Below, one piece after another: positions 35,912 to 44,653 of a stretch of 47,990 bases of DNA; the first letter of the stretch is position 1, and each line of letters opens with the position of its first letter. The stretch comes from Synergistaceae bacterium (GTDB taxonomy: Bacteria; Synergistota; Synergistia; Synergistales; Acetomicrobiaceae), in contig JAAYTM010000108.1 in NCBI GenBank assembly GCA_012518015.1, positions 1-47,990 on the forward strand. The letters are read 5' to 3'. A program made the position numbers and the translations under genes. The notes below the pieces were generated by a model. That model was given only the letters and a program-made list of their open reading frames with translations. It did not search any database and had not been told where the DNA came from.

Positions 35912-36074
35912 ACCTTTCACCCCATAAAACACAGGATATCCAAAAACGCAAAGAAGGGGATCCGCCTTTTGACTTAAGGAACAAACCCCCTTTTTTATTT
36001 ATCGCATAATGCACCCTCATCTTGATGTTCCCCGAACAAATCAATCAGTTGTCTTTATTTTTTCATATACAAGA
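35912..36074 (-). other. Intergenic region between the M20 peptidase and secA, with a hairpin
   Basis: 163 non-coding bases. AAGGGG (35954-35959) pairs with CCCCTT (35987-35992), with an inner CCTT/AAGG stem. The T run (six Ts) follows the hairpin on the plus strand, while the minus-strand side has only CTTTG. Nothing is coded on the plus strand nearby, so it could be a weak terminator of the M20 gene, a secA leader structure, or the end of an antisense RNA. No clear secA promoter was found. Confidence 0.45.
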
Positions 36075-37298
36075 TTATAGGCTTTTGAGCATAAGATGAG
36101 CAAAGACTTTTGCCTCATTTACCATATGTTCTATTACTGCGTACTCGTTTGGCATATGAGCTGTATCGGCTTCCTGAGCCCATACAGCTGCTGGAATTTC
36201 TCGAGCTCTAAAAAATGCCGCACAAGTGCCTCCGCCAATACCACCAATGACGGGGTCCACTCCTAAAACTTCTTTGATAGTTTTTTTCAACAAACGTACG
36301 ACTGGTGCATCGGCATTTGTAGGAGGCGCAGCGTCATTTCTTTGTAAAATTTCGTATTCTATAAGCGCTCCGCTTTCATTTGCTTTGCGTCTGCATATTT
36401 CATCGATAACTTCTAGCACATCATCTAAAGCCACACCTGGGAGAATGCGACAATCAAAGGCAAAAACTTCTTTTCCAGGAACTGTGTTAATATTGGCGAC
36501 GTTGGGCTCCCTTTTTGTGGGCTCAAAGGTTGAAAGGGGAGGTATAAAAATGTCATCTTTATCGGGAAAGGCAGAATGTAACGCCCGGTCTAAATCTACC
36601 GAAAGCTCGTTTGCTATCCTGCAGGCATTTAATCCCTCATTGGGCTTGCTTGCATGAACCTGTTTGCCGAAGACCTGAACATTAAACCACAAGATCGACT
36701 TCTCGGCAATTTCAATAAAGTCTCCTCTTTCAGTTCCACCATCAGGCACTACTACCAAATCTTGCGTTGAAAACAGACCGTTTCTTAAAAGATATTGAAT
36801 GCCGTAAAAGCTTCCCGTTTCTTCGTCAGCTACAAAACAAAGACATATCTCCCTAGCGGGCGTTAAATCTAGCTTTTTAAGGGCATAGGCGGCAAAAATA
36901 GAGGCGACGATTTCCTGCCCGTTGTCATTGGCCCCGCGGCCATATACCTTGCCTTCTTTAACCACTGGGGAAAAGGGATCCGTTTCCCATAAGGACCTAT
37001 CCCCTTCTGGCACCACGTCCATGTGTGTGACTATCCAAAGGCGTTGAGTTGAGCTGCCCGGTATCCGAACCACAATGTTTGGCCTCAAACCTCCTTCCGC
37101 CCTGGGATCACTTGCATCAAAACGCTCCGGGTGTCCGAGCCCTAATTTCCTGATATATTGGCTTAAGAAGGCCGCTTTCTCTGCCTCCCCCCTGCCGCCG
37201 CTTTTGGGGGAAATTGCAGACACCGACACCAAATCACAAAGCAGCTGAACCATATCCCCTCTCAGGGAATCCAAAAGATCTGTTATATTTTCCGCCAA
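36075..37298 (-). CDS. M20-family metallopeptidase (PepV/dipeptidase-like)
   Basis: A 407-residue zinc hydrolase. Metal-ligand motifs are VTHMDVVPEGD near residue 90, GRGANDNGQE near 123 and VADEETGSFYG near 158 (catalytic Glu-Glu); a dimerisation domain lies at about 200-315; the last ligand His is in TAHMPNEYAVIEH near 385. Length and the DEETGS motif fit the dipeptidase/Sapep branch of ArgE/DapE/M20 enzymes. A role in peptide breakdown fits the amino-acid-fermenting lifestyle. Exact substrate unknown. Confidence 0.88.
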   Translation of the reverse strand: MAENITDLLDSLRGDMVQLLCDLVSVSAISPKSGGRGEAEKAAFLSQYIRKLGLGHPERFDASDPRAEGGLRPNIVVRIPGSSTQRLWIVTHMDVVPEGDRSLWETDPFSPVVKEGKVYGRGANDNGQEIVASIFAAYALKKLDLTPAREICLCFVADEETGSFYGIQYLLRNGLFSTQDLVVVPDGGTERGDFIEIAEKSILWFNVQVFGKQVHASKPNEGLNACRIANELSVDLDRALHSAFPDKDDIFIPPLSTFEPTKREPNVANINTVPGKEVFAFDCRILPGVALDDVLEVIDEICRRKANESGALIEYEILQRNDAAPPTNADAPVVRLLKKTIKEVLGVDPVIGGIGGGTCAAFFRAREIPAAVWAQEADTAHMPNEYAVIEHMVNEAKVFAHLMLKSL

Positions 37299-37322
37299 TA
37301 AATGCGTCCCCCTTTGCCTCCA

Positions 37323-37844
37323 TCACTTTACAAGAAACTCTTTGCCCTTTATCAAGTAGTCCATCCCAGACCAAATCGTTAAAATCATGGCGATCCACAT
37401 CATGACCATGCCCCCGGAAATCTCGAACATCATCATAAAGATGGCAATGATTTGGCTAACTGTTTTGGCTTTACCGCCCTTGGATGCTGCGATTACCTCG
37501 CCTTCAGCAGCCGCTAACATTCGCAATCCCGTTACGATGAACTCCCTTGAAACGATGACGACCACTATCCAGGCTGGCAACCTTTGAAGCTCCACCAGGG
37601 CAACCAAAGCAGCCGTAACCAGAATCTTGTCCGCCAAAGGATCTATGAATTTGCCTAAATTGGTGACCATGCCGTGCTTTCTTGCGATATATCCATCGGC
37701 CATGTCGGTAAATGCAGCTATGATAAACACAATTCCCGCCAGTACGTCGCCATGCTTTATCCCTATGCTTAAAAACACCAGCATCAGTGGAACCAAAAAG
37801 ACTCTCGAGAGGCTCAATGCATTAGGAAGATTCATGCTACCCAT
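37323..37844 (-). CDS. pgsA: CDP-diacylglycerol--glycerol-3-phosphate 3-phosphatidyltransferase
   Basis: PgsA makes phosphatidylglycerol phosphate at the membrane. The CDP-alcohol phosphotransferase signature is complete: DMADGYIARKHGMVTNLG followed by KFIDPLADK, with about five hydrophobic segments. The track start at 37898 overlaps livF. I prefer ATG 37844 (MGSMNLPNALSLSRVFLVP), 11 bases after GGAGG, giving 173 residues. A second ATG three codons on is possible. Confidence 0.94.
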   Translation of the reverse strand: MGSMNLPNALSLSRVFLVPLMLVFLSIGIKHGDVLAGIVFIIAAFTDMADGYIARKHGMVTNLGKFIDPLADKILVTAALVALVELQRLPAWIVVVIVSREFIVTGLRMLAAAEGEVIAASKGGKAKTVSQIIAIFMMMFEISGGMVMMWIAMILTIWSGMDYLIKGKEFLVK

Positions 37845-37890
37845 CTTAGTTGCGCCCTCCTTTGATGACTTCTCGTCGCAAATAGGTTCA

Positions 37891-38595
37891 TTACACACCG
37901 AGATAAGCCTCCCTCACCTGCGGATTTCTTATCAACTCTTCTCCCGAACCTTCAAGGACGATCTCGCCCACTTCTAAGACGTAAGCATAATGAGTAAGGT
38001 TAAGGGCAGCAAAAGCGTTCTGCTCGACGAGAAGTATGGTCTTTCCTTGTGCGTTTATCTTCTTTATTATATCAAATACTTCTTTTACCAAGATTGGCGC
38101 AAGTCCCAAAGATGGTTCATCCATCATTATAAGTTTCGGATCACTCATAAGTGCCCTGCCAAGAGCGAGCATCTGCTGCTCGCCTCCAGATAAAGTTCCC
38201 CCTTTCTGCCACGACCTTTCCTTCAACCGCGGAAAAAGCTCAAAAACTTGCTCCAAATCCCTTTTTATTCCCTCGTCATCTTTTCTTAGATATGCACCGA
38301 GCATCAAGTTCTCCATGACAGTGAGGTTTGGGAAAATCTTTCTACCCTCAGGGACCAATACAATTCCGCTTTCTACGATTTTTTCGGGAGACAGTTTCGA
38401 AATATCCACGTCATTGAAAGTTATGCTCCCGCTTTTCTGTTTAATCAAACCGGCTATGGATCTTAAAGTACTACTTTTGCCAGCTCCGTTCGCTCCAATC
38501 AATGTGACGATGGCTCCATCTGCCACTTCAATGGAAATGCCCTTTATGGCGTGAATGCCTCCGTAATAAACGTGAAGGTCTTTAACTATTAACAT
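37891..38595 (-). CDS. livF: Branched-chain amino-acid ABC transporter ATPase LivF
   Basis: One of the two ATPases of the Liv importer. It has Walker A IGANGAGKSSTLRSIAG near residue 35, the signature TLSGGEQQMLALGRAL near 135, Walker B LIMMDEPSLGLAP near 157 and the H-loop region ILLVEQNAF. I use ATG 38595 (MLIVKDLHVYYGG), giving 234 residues, the family length; the start overlaps the end of livG by 14 bases. It is the last gene of the liv group. Confidence 0.95.
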   Translation of the reverse strand: MLIVKDLHVYYGGIHAIKGISIEVADGAIVTLIGANGAGKSSTLRSIAGLIKQKSGSITFNDVDISKLSPEKIVESGIVLVPEGRKIFPNLTVMENLMLGAYLRKDDEGIKRDLEQVFELFPRLKERSWQKGGTLSGGEQQMLALGRALMSDPKLIMMDEPSLGLAPILVKEVFDIIKKINAQGKTILLVEQNAFAALNLTHYAYVLEVGEIVLEGSGEELIRNPQVREAYLGV

Positions 38596-39379
38596 AACGA
38601 GCGTACTCCTCTCCCAAATAAGCTTCAATAACCCTTTCGTTGGATTGAATAAAGGAAGGAGGACCTTCCGCAATTAAAATGCCATAATCTAAGACCCATA
38701 TATGCTCGCATATCCCCATCACCACACGCATATCATGCTCTATGAGCATGATAGTTAAACCAAAAAGATCCCTAATCTCTTTGATAAACTCCATAAGTTC
38801 ATGGGTTTCTTTTGGGTTCATCCCCGCAGCCGGCTCATCCAGCAAGAGTATTTCCGGGTCAGTTGCCATGGCACGTGCTATTTCCAAACGCCTTTGTTGA
38901 CCGTAAGGAAGGGAGGTTGCCACTTCGTCGGCCAGGTGCTCTAGCCCAACCTTACGCAATAAATCCATGGCTTTGTCTTTAATCATGCGCTCTTTTTTAA
39001 GGGTGGAGGGCAGCAATAACGGCGGCTCCCACCACTTTACGGGCATCCTTACGTTGCAAGCTACCATCACGTTTTGAAGCACCGTCTCGTTGACAAACAA
39101 CCTGATGTTTTGAAAAGTACGTGCGATTCCTAAGGAACACACCTCATGGGGTTGTTTGCCAGATATATCCATTCCCCTAAATAGGATCTTGCCAGCAGTG
39201 GGTTGATAAAACCCGGTTATCACATTGAAAACCGTAGTCTTTCCAGCACCATTTGGCCCTATGAGACCTACTATGCTGCCTTTAGGGACCTCAAGGGAAA
39301 GATCATTGACGGCCGTCAACCCACCGAATTTCATAGTTAGACCTTCCAACTTCAAGGTAGAACCAATGGAATCATTCAT
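38582..39379 (-). CDS. livG: Branched-chain amino-acid ABC transporter ATPase LivG
   Basis: The second ATPase of the Liv importer: Walker A IGPNGAGKTTVFNVITG near residue 40, signature TSLPYGQQRRLEIARAM near 155, Walker B ILLLDEPAAGMNP near 178 and the H-loop MLIEHDM. The start is ATG 39379, ten bases after GGGGAGG, giving 265 residues; the track start at 39415 lies within livM. It overlaps livM by 8 bases. Confidence 0.95.
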   Translation of the reverse strand: MNDSIGSTLKLEGLTMKFGGLTAVNDLSLEVPKGSIVGLIGPNGAGKTTVFNVITGFYQPTAGKILFRGMDISGKQPHEVCSLGIARTFQNIRLFVNETVLQNVMVACNVRMPVKWWEPPLLLPSTLKKERMIKDKAMDLLRKVGLEHLADEVATSLPYGQQRRLEIARAMATDPEILLLDEPAAGMNPKETHELMEFIKEIRDLFGLTIMLIEHDMRVVMGICEHIWVLDYGILIAEGPPSFIQSNERVIEAYLGEEYARYVNS

Positions 39380-40415
39380 GTCCTTTAAACCTCCCCAGGT
39401 AGCCAAAAATGTCATCCCACGTCAGCTCCCTCATGCCCATTATGCCTTCGCGCCTGAAAAGTATTATGAATATCAAGGCTAGCGAGAAGATGACCATCCT
39501 CATGCCGGGTATCCCAGGGATATGGATAGGGCCTAAAGTCATAGGACTTTCAACTATCCTAAGCCACTCCAACAATATAGTAATTACAGCACTTGCTATG
39601 CATGTGCCTGTTATGGATCCAAGCCCTCCAGCTACCACCATCATGAGGACATTAAAGGTTAAGGTAAACATGTACATTTTGGGATCTATGGTGGTTATAA
39701 AGCTTGCCTGTAATGCTCCGCCGACACCCGCAAGGAAGGAGCCCATGGCAAAAGCTTCGATCTTATATCTAAAAACGTCGATTCCCATGGCTTTCGCAGC
39801 CATTTCGTCATCCCTTATTGCCTTCAGCGCATTACCATAATTACTGTTAACTAATCTAATCATGGCATAGAGCCCGACGAAGAGGAAACCGTAATTCCAC
39901 CATAGATTTGCGTAAGACGGAATTCCCTTCAAACCCAAGGCTCCATTTGTTATGCTTGGGATATTATTAGCCACTACCCTAACTATCTCAGCAAAACCCA
40001 TGGTAGCTATTCCAAGATAATCACCGCCAAGCCGAAGAATGGGAATTCCAATCAATATTGCAAAGATCGCAGCTATGGCACCTCCCAAAAGAACAGCGGC
40101 CAAAAAGGGCGCTTGCAATACCGAAAAGGGCCATCTCAGAGGCTGAAGTATGAAGATCATTTTCTTCTGTAAGGGAGGGAGTATTAAAAGTGCGCATGTG
40201 TAGGCTCCTATGGCCATAAAGCCCGCATGCCCTAAAGAAAACATGCCTCCGAATCCATAAATCAAATTAAGACCTAAAGCTAGTATGGTATTTATAGCTA
40301 TTAAATTTATAATTTGAACTTGATATCCGGAAAGATGTCCTTCGGCCCACCACAAAAATAGTCCAAACACGGCAACGGCTAAAAGATTTAATATATGGTT
40401 ACGCGATAATGACAT
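39372..40415 (-). CDS. livM: Branched-chain amino-acid ABC transporter permease LivM
   Basis: A 347-residue membrane permease with about ten hydrophobic segments. Family hallmarks include NTILALGLNLIYGFGGMFSLGHAGFMAIGAY near residue 42 (abbreviated: GLNLIYGFGG, SLGHAGF), GGDYLGIATMGFAEI and GGLGSITGTCIAS near 245. The start codon overlaps the livH stop (TAATG). Confidence 0.94.
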   Translation of the reverse strand: MSLSRNHILNLLAVAVFGLFLWWAEGHLSGYQVQIINLIAINTILALGLNLIYGFGGMFSLGHAGFMAIGAYTCALLILPPLQKKMIFILQPLRWPFSVLQAPFLAAVLLGGAIAAIFAILIGIPILRLGGDYLGIATMGFAEIVRVVANNIPSITNGALGLKGIPSYANLWWNYGFLFVGLYAMIRLVNSNYGNALKAIRDDEMAAKAMGIDVFRYKIEAFAMGSFLAGVGGALQASFITTIDPKMYMFTLTFNVLMMVVAGGLGSITGTCIASAVITILLEWLRIVESPMTLGPIHIPGIPGMRMVIFSLALIFIILFRREGIMGMRELTWDDIFGYLGRFKGHE

Positions 40416-41308
40416 TATACCTTCTCCTCCAATCGTTCTCCCATAATGCCAGTTGGTCTTAAAAGTAGTAAGAAAATGAGAAGGATAAAGGCAAAAGCAT
40501 CTTTAAATCCTGATAAATTAGGGAAAAAGGCTACTATCATTATTTCAATGAAGCCAAGGAACATGCCTCCAATCACAGCTCCCTGAATGGAACCTATGCC
40601 CCCCACAACCGCGGCAATGAAGGCCTTAAATCCGGGAATCATTCCCATCATGGGATGAACCTGGGGATATCTTAGTGACCACATGATGCCCGAAGCCGCG
40701 GCCAAGGCCGAACCAATCATGAAGGTTATGGCTACAATTTGGTCCACCGAGACACCCATTAAACGACTCGTCTCGATATCCTTGGAAATCGCTCGCATGG
40801 CAAGTCCTGGTTTAGTCTTATAAACCACGTAAAGAACCACTAACATCAAAACGAAGGAAATTAATGGCACCACAAGAGTTAGGGGCAAAAAATGAACTCC
40901 ATGCACCAATAAAGGCATTACTAACCAATCGGGGCGATAAACTGGACGAGGTATGGCAGAGAACACCACGATGGCAAAGTTTTGCAAGAAAAAGGAAACA
41001 CCTATAGCGCTGATCAGGGCCGAAATCCTCGGAGCATCTCTCAAGGGCCTGTAAGCACACCTGTCTACCAAAACCCCACAAAAGGCCGTGGCAATTATAG
41101 CAACCGGAACAGCTGCTACCCACGGCAGATGGAAAAGAGTTGTCCCCCAGAAGACGAAATAGGCTCCCAACATGAAAATTTCGCCATGGGCGAAATTTAT
41201 CAACCTCAATATTCCATATACCATCGAATAGCCTATGGCGATCAAGGCATACAAACTTCCCAGGGTAATCGCGTTCAGAAAATGTTGTATAAACATCTGA
41301 TACGACAT
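40415..41308 (-). CDS. livH: Branched-chain amino-acid ABC transporter permease LivH
   Basis: A 297-residue membrane permease with about eight hydrophobic segments. Hallmarks are GSLYALIAIGYSMVYGILRL near residue 17, NFAHGEIFMLGAY near 38 and AAVVGGIGSIQGAVIGG near 228. The ATG follows GGAGGAAA. A palindromic hairpin lies between livJ and this gene and may lower expression of the membrane genes relative to the binding protein. Confidence 0.95.
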   Translation of the reverse strand: MSYQMFIQHFLNAITLGSLYALIAIGYSMVYGILRLINFAHGEIFMLGAYFVFWGTTLFHLPWVAAVPVAIIATAFCGVLVDRCAYRPLRDAPRISALISAIGVSFFLQNFAIVVFSAIPRPVYRPDWLVMPLLVHGVHFLPLTLVVPLISFVLMLVVLYVVYKTKPGLAMRAISKDIETSRLMGVSVDQIVAITFMIGSALAAASGIMWSLRYPQVHPMMGMIPGFKAFIAAVVGGIGSIQGAVIGGMFLGFIEIMIVAFFPNLSGFKDAFAFILLIFLLLLRPTGIMGERLEEKV

Positions 41309-41335
41309 AATTTTCCTCCTTTAGGCAACATCCTA

Positions 41336-41361
41336 AAAATAGGGGGAGGCATGCCTCCCCC
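41336..41361 (-). terminator. Palindromic hairpin between livJ and livH (attenuator)
   Basis: A 20-base perfect palindrome (GGGGGAGGCATGCCTCCCCC) is followed on the minus strand by TATTTTT. Such hairpins after binding-protein genes give partial termination or protect the upstream mRNA; the later liv genes are still in the same unit. Confidence 0.75.
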
Positions 41362-41397
41362 GCAGTATCTTTGTCACTTGCCAAAAGCTGCCTAGCC

Positions 41398-42543
41398 TTA
41401 CTTCCCGCTTTCAGGAGGAACGGTAGCAACGTAGATTTGTTTTCCCTCTTTAACCATCTTGATCCCCACAGATTTGATAGCGTTGTGGTTTTCATCGATG
41501 GTCGTGGGACCAGTTACTCCAACCCAATCCTTGGTCGCGGCAAGTTGCTCCGTAATGGCTTCAGGATCTGCCTTTCCGGCTCTTTTTATACAATCAATGA
41601 GCAACATGTAGCAGTCATATCCAAGGGCAGCATTGGCATTAGGTTCTTTCTTGAACTTCTCTCTGAAGGCTTTGGTAAATTCCTGTGCAATGGGATTCAT
41701 ATCGGGCATCTCCGGCGCATAGGGGAATGTAGTGTAGATGAAGCCCTCTACTGCCTCCCCGCCTATTTTGATCATGTCAGGATTATCCATTGCATCTCCG
41801 CCCATGATATGAAACTTGCCACCCAATTCACGGGCTTGCTTCATGATTATTGCTCCCTCGGCGAAGTAGGAAGGGATATAAAGGAGTTCAGCATCCTTGC
41901 TTATAATCTCGGTCAATTGTGCAGTAAAGTCTTGATCGCCGGACTGATAGTTAAGGTCAGCTACCACCTCGCCTCCAAGATCCAAGAAGGCCTTCTTAAA
42001 GAAAGCCGCCAATCCAACGCAGTAATCCTGCGCTACGTCCTTTAATATTGCAGCCTTTCTAACACCTAGCTGTTCGTAGACATATCTGGCAGCAGCTGCA
42101 CCCTGGAAGGGATCGATAAAACACATGCGGAAATAATATTTTTTGCCCTGCGTAACCAAGGGATTAGTTGCCGAGTCAGTAATACAAGGTATGCCGTATT
42201 GCTCAGCTACCTCACCTCCAGCCATGCACAGCGAGGATCCATAGCTTCCGATGATTGCAACAACTTTATCCCTTTCAATTAAGCGTTTAACGGCGTTCGC
42301 TGCTTCAACTTTATCGGATTTGTTATCCACAATCACTAATTCAACCTTTTTGCCCAACACTTCGGGAGCCTGCTCGTGGGCAAGCTGTATTCCTTCAACG
42401 GTTAGCTGGCCACCAAAGGCGTTTTGGCCTGTGAGTGGCTCATAGACACCGATCTTGATCACCTCTTCGGCAGCATAAGCCGATATCCCACAAACCGCCA
42501 AAATTAACCCAGCAAAAAAAAGAAACCGCATAAATCTTTTCAT
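41398..42543 (-). CDS. livJ: Branched-chain amino-acid ABC transporter substrate-binding protein
   Basis: A 381-residue secreted binding protein of the Leu/Ile/Val (periplasmic binding type I) family. A cleavable signal peptide is visible (FMRFLFFAGLILAVCGISAYAAE), followed by VIKIGVYEPLTGQNAFGG, the ligand-site segment IGSYGSSLCMAGGEVAE near residue 95 and YVYEQLGVRKAAIL near 150. There is no lipobox cysteine at the cleavage site, so a free periplasmic protein is suggested. It is the first gene of the liv operon; amino-acid preference cannot be read from sequence. Confidence 0.94.
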   Translation of the reverse strand: MKRFMRFLFFAGLILAVCGISAYAAEEVIKIGVYEPLTGQNAFGGQLTVEGIQLAHEQAPEVLGKKVELVIVDNKSDKVEAANAVKRLIERDKVVAIIGSYGSSLCMAGGEVAEQYGIPCITDSATNPLVTQGKKYYFRMCFIDPFQGAAAARYVYEQLGVRKAAILKDVAQDYCVGLAAFFKKAFLDLGGEVVADLNYQSGDQDFTAQLTEIISKDAELLYIPSYFAEGAIIMKQARELGGKFHIMGGDAMDNPDMIKIGGEAVEGFIYTTFPYAPEMPDMNPIAQEFTKAFREKFKKEPNANAALGYDCYMLLIDCIKRAGKADPEAITEQLAATKDWVGVTGPTTIDENHNAIKSVGIKMVKEGKQIYVATVPPESGK

Positions 42544-42750
42544 TTACACCCCTCCTCTAGTATTGATATTAGAATGCCCTTTGTTATTATATAAAAAGCC
42601 TGCTGAGAATGGAAGCTATGTTAACTATTTTGAGCTGAAAAATATTTGCTACGGCCCGGTGGATTAAACAAATCGTTATTTTTTGCAGCAATGCCCAAAC
42701 TAATGGACTTTTAGGACTTTCGTATGGTTTTAATTACCTCGTAAGATATT
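42544..42750 (-). promoter_or_regulatory. Intergenic region upstream of livJ with candidate -10 box
   Basis: 207 non-coding bases between kbl and livJ. A perfect TATAAT (42591-42586) lies about 45 bases before the livJ start, but no good -35 is found at 16-18 bases. No clear terminator follows kbl, so read-through from the nrd-kbl unit cannot be excluded. Confidence 0.45.
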
Positions 42751-43932
42751 TTAGATAATGCCCAAGGACCTCCCTACTTTAGAAAATTTGTCGACAGCAA
42801 AGTCCAGATCCTCCTTAGAATGTGCCGCTGAAACCATGGCCCTCAACCTGGCGCTGCCTAAGGGAACGGTCGGATAGGCGATGGATTGTATAAATATTCC
42901 CTCCTCAAACAATTTCAAACTAAACTCCTTTGCTTTATTCGCATCACCAACCATTATCGGAGTGATGGGCGTTTGAGACCTACCGATGTTAAACCCTTTC
43001 TCCTTTAAGGACTTCTTGAGGTAGTTGCCATTTTCCCAAAGCTTTTTCACTAAATCGTCACTTTCTTCCAAGATATCCACAGCCGCGATATTGGCGGCAA
43101 CGTCAGGAACAGTTAGAGCGCTGCTAAACAAGTTAGGACGAGCTTTTTGACGCAAAAACTCGATCAACTCCTTGCTTCCTGCAATAAATCCTCCGACAAC
43201 ACCAAAGGCCTTGGATAAAGTGCCAACTTCAATGTCAACTTTTTCGCCCAAACCGAAATGATCAACAATTCCCCTTCCTCCACGACCTAAAACACCTTCG
43301 CCGTGGGCATCATCGACCATGACCATGGCGCCATACCGATCCGCCAATTCCACTATATCAGGCAAAGGAGCTATGTCCCCATCCATAGAAAAGACCCCAT
43401 CGGTGACTATGAGCTTCCTGCAATCTTTATCTACATATTCTTTCAGCTTAGCCTCAAGGTCAACCACGTCACAGTGGGCATATCTTACTATCTCAGCCCT
43501 GCTCAACCTACAACCATCAATTATCGAGGCGTGATTCAACTCATCGCTAAATATGAGATCGCCTCTTTCAACTAGCGGTGGAATCGCCGACAAGTTAGCG
43601 CAAAAGCCGGATTGTACGACGAGGGCAGCTTCGGCGCCCTTGAAGGTCGCCAATTTTTCCTCTAACTCAACGTGTATTGACATCGTACCAGCGATAGTGC
43701 GAACGGCGCCAGGCCCAACACCGAATTTATCGATGTATTCCTGGGCCTTTTCGCATAACCTGGGATCATTGCAAAGCCCTAGGTAATTATTTGAACACAA
43801 GTTTAAAACTTGCCTTCCCTCTATTTGTACCCACGGACCTTGAGGGCTTTCAAGGACCCTAATATGGACGTACAATCCCTCGTCCCTAAGGCGCTTAAGC
43901 TCCTCCTCCACGAATTTCATTTTAGATGACAT
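42751..43932 (-). CDS. kbl: Glycine C-acetyltransferase (2-amino-3-ketobutyrate CoA ligase)
   Basis: Kbl is a PLP enzyme that cleaves 2-amino-3-ketobutyrate with CoA into glycine and acetyl-CoA, the second step of threonine breakdown. The 393 residues have the alpha-oxoamine synthase pattern: [15 protein letters not shown] near residue 45, [14 protein letters not shown] near 82, [12 protein letters not shown] near 127, [12 protein letters not shown] near 202 and the PLP lysine in [12 protein letters not shown] near 238. Length is typical for Kbl. The threonine dehydrogenase partner is not in the window. It follows nrdG by 31 bases, an unusual place; its glycine product would feed the grd operon. 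Confidence 0.92.
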   Translation of the reverse strand: MSSKMKFVEEELKRLRDEGLYVHIRVLESPQGPWVQIEGRQVLNLCSNNYLGLCNDPRLCEKAQEYIDKFGVGPGAVRTIAGTMSIHVELEEKLATFKGAEAALVVQSGFCANLSAIPPLVERGDLIFSDELNHASIIDGCRLSRAEIVRYAHCDVVDLEAKLKEYVDKDCRKLIVTDGVFSMDGDIAPLPDIVELADRYGAMVMVDDAHGEGVLGRGGRGIVDHFGLGEKVDIEVGTLSKAFGVVGGFIAGSKELIEFLRQKARPNLFSSALTVPDVAANIAAVDILEESDDLVKKLWENGNYLKKSLKEKGFNIGRSQTPITPIMVGDANKAKEFSLKLFEEGIFIQSIAYPTVPLGSARLRAMVSAAHSKEDLDFAVDKFSKVGRSLGII

Positions 43933-43963
43933 GCCCGCAGTCCCTCCTTGAGATTGTCATATT

Positions 43964-44653
43964 CTATCTAATGATAGCACTGGGAAACTTCTCGCGCAAA
44001 ACCTCACGTTCCGGCTCCTTTGTTCTCCTCAAAGCTTCATCCATGGCATTTTCAGGTCTGAAACACTGTATCACCCAACGGACGTTTTCGACTAAATAGC
44101 TTTGAATTATAGAAAGGTCATCATAATTCATTAAAGCTGGTACGAAGGTTGTTCGAATTTCGACTTCGAGGTCAAGATGCAATAATAAGTACAGGGACTC
44201 TTGCACCAAATTTGTATCGACGATACAACCACACAAAAGTTCATATTTTTCCCAAGGCGCCTTTACGTCCATGGCGATAGCATCGACAAATCCCCCTGAC
44301 AACAACCCTTCAATGACCATTGGGTTGCTGCCATTCGTATCCAGCTTTATGGGCAAGCCAATATCCTTAAAGCGCGGCAATAACACCTTCAAACGATTGG
44401 GATCCAGCGTAGGTTCACCGCCACTTATGACAACCCCGTCCAAGAAATCTTTCCTCGATCTAATGTGCTCCACGATGAGCTCCTCGTTTAAAACAGGCAA
44501 CTGCCCCATTACCATTGAACCATTATGACAAAAGGGGCATCTAAAATTACACCCCCTAAAAAACAAAACAGCCGACACATGTCCCTCCCAGTCTATGAAT
44601 GACGAAGGAATATAGCCTCCTATGCCTTTAATATCAGGCCTCATAAACTCCAT
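43964..44653 (-). CDS. nrdG: Anaerobic ribonucleotide reductase activating protein (radical SAM)
   Basis: A 229-residue radical-SAM enzyme that installs the glycyl radical in NrdD. The 4Fe-4S motif is FFRGCNFRCPFCHNG (CxxxCxxC) near residue 33, followed by VISGGEPTLD near 76 and KLDTNGSNP near 103. It is of the longer NrdG2 type. The first 13 bases overlap the end of nrdD; ATG 44653 is listed, but the in-frame ATG at 44644 would also work. Confidence 0.93.
   Translation of the reverse strand: MEFMRPDIKGIGGYIPSSFIDWEGHVSAVLFFRGCNFRCPFCHNGSMVMGQLPVLNEELIVEHIRSRKDFLDGVVISGGEPTLDPNRLKVLLPRFKDIGLPIKLDTNGSNPMVIEGLLSGGFVDAIAMDVKAPWEKYELLCGCIVDTNLVQESLYLLLHLDLEVEIRTTFVPALMNYDDLSIIQSYLVENVRWVIQCFRPENAMDEALRRTKEPEREVLREKFPSAIIR

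Noticed and set aside
40818-41495. 225-residue minus-strand ORF overlapping livH
   Set aside because: It is a frame-shifted shadow of livH and livJ, with a cysteine/serine-rich composition and no coherent family signal.
42690-42770. Repeated AATGCCCAA near the end of kbl as a possible repeat element
   Set aside because: There are only two short copies, one inside the kbl coding end; chance is sufficient.
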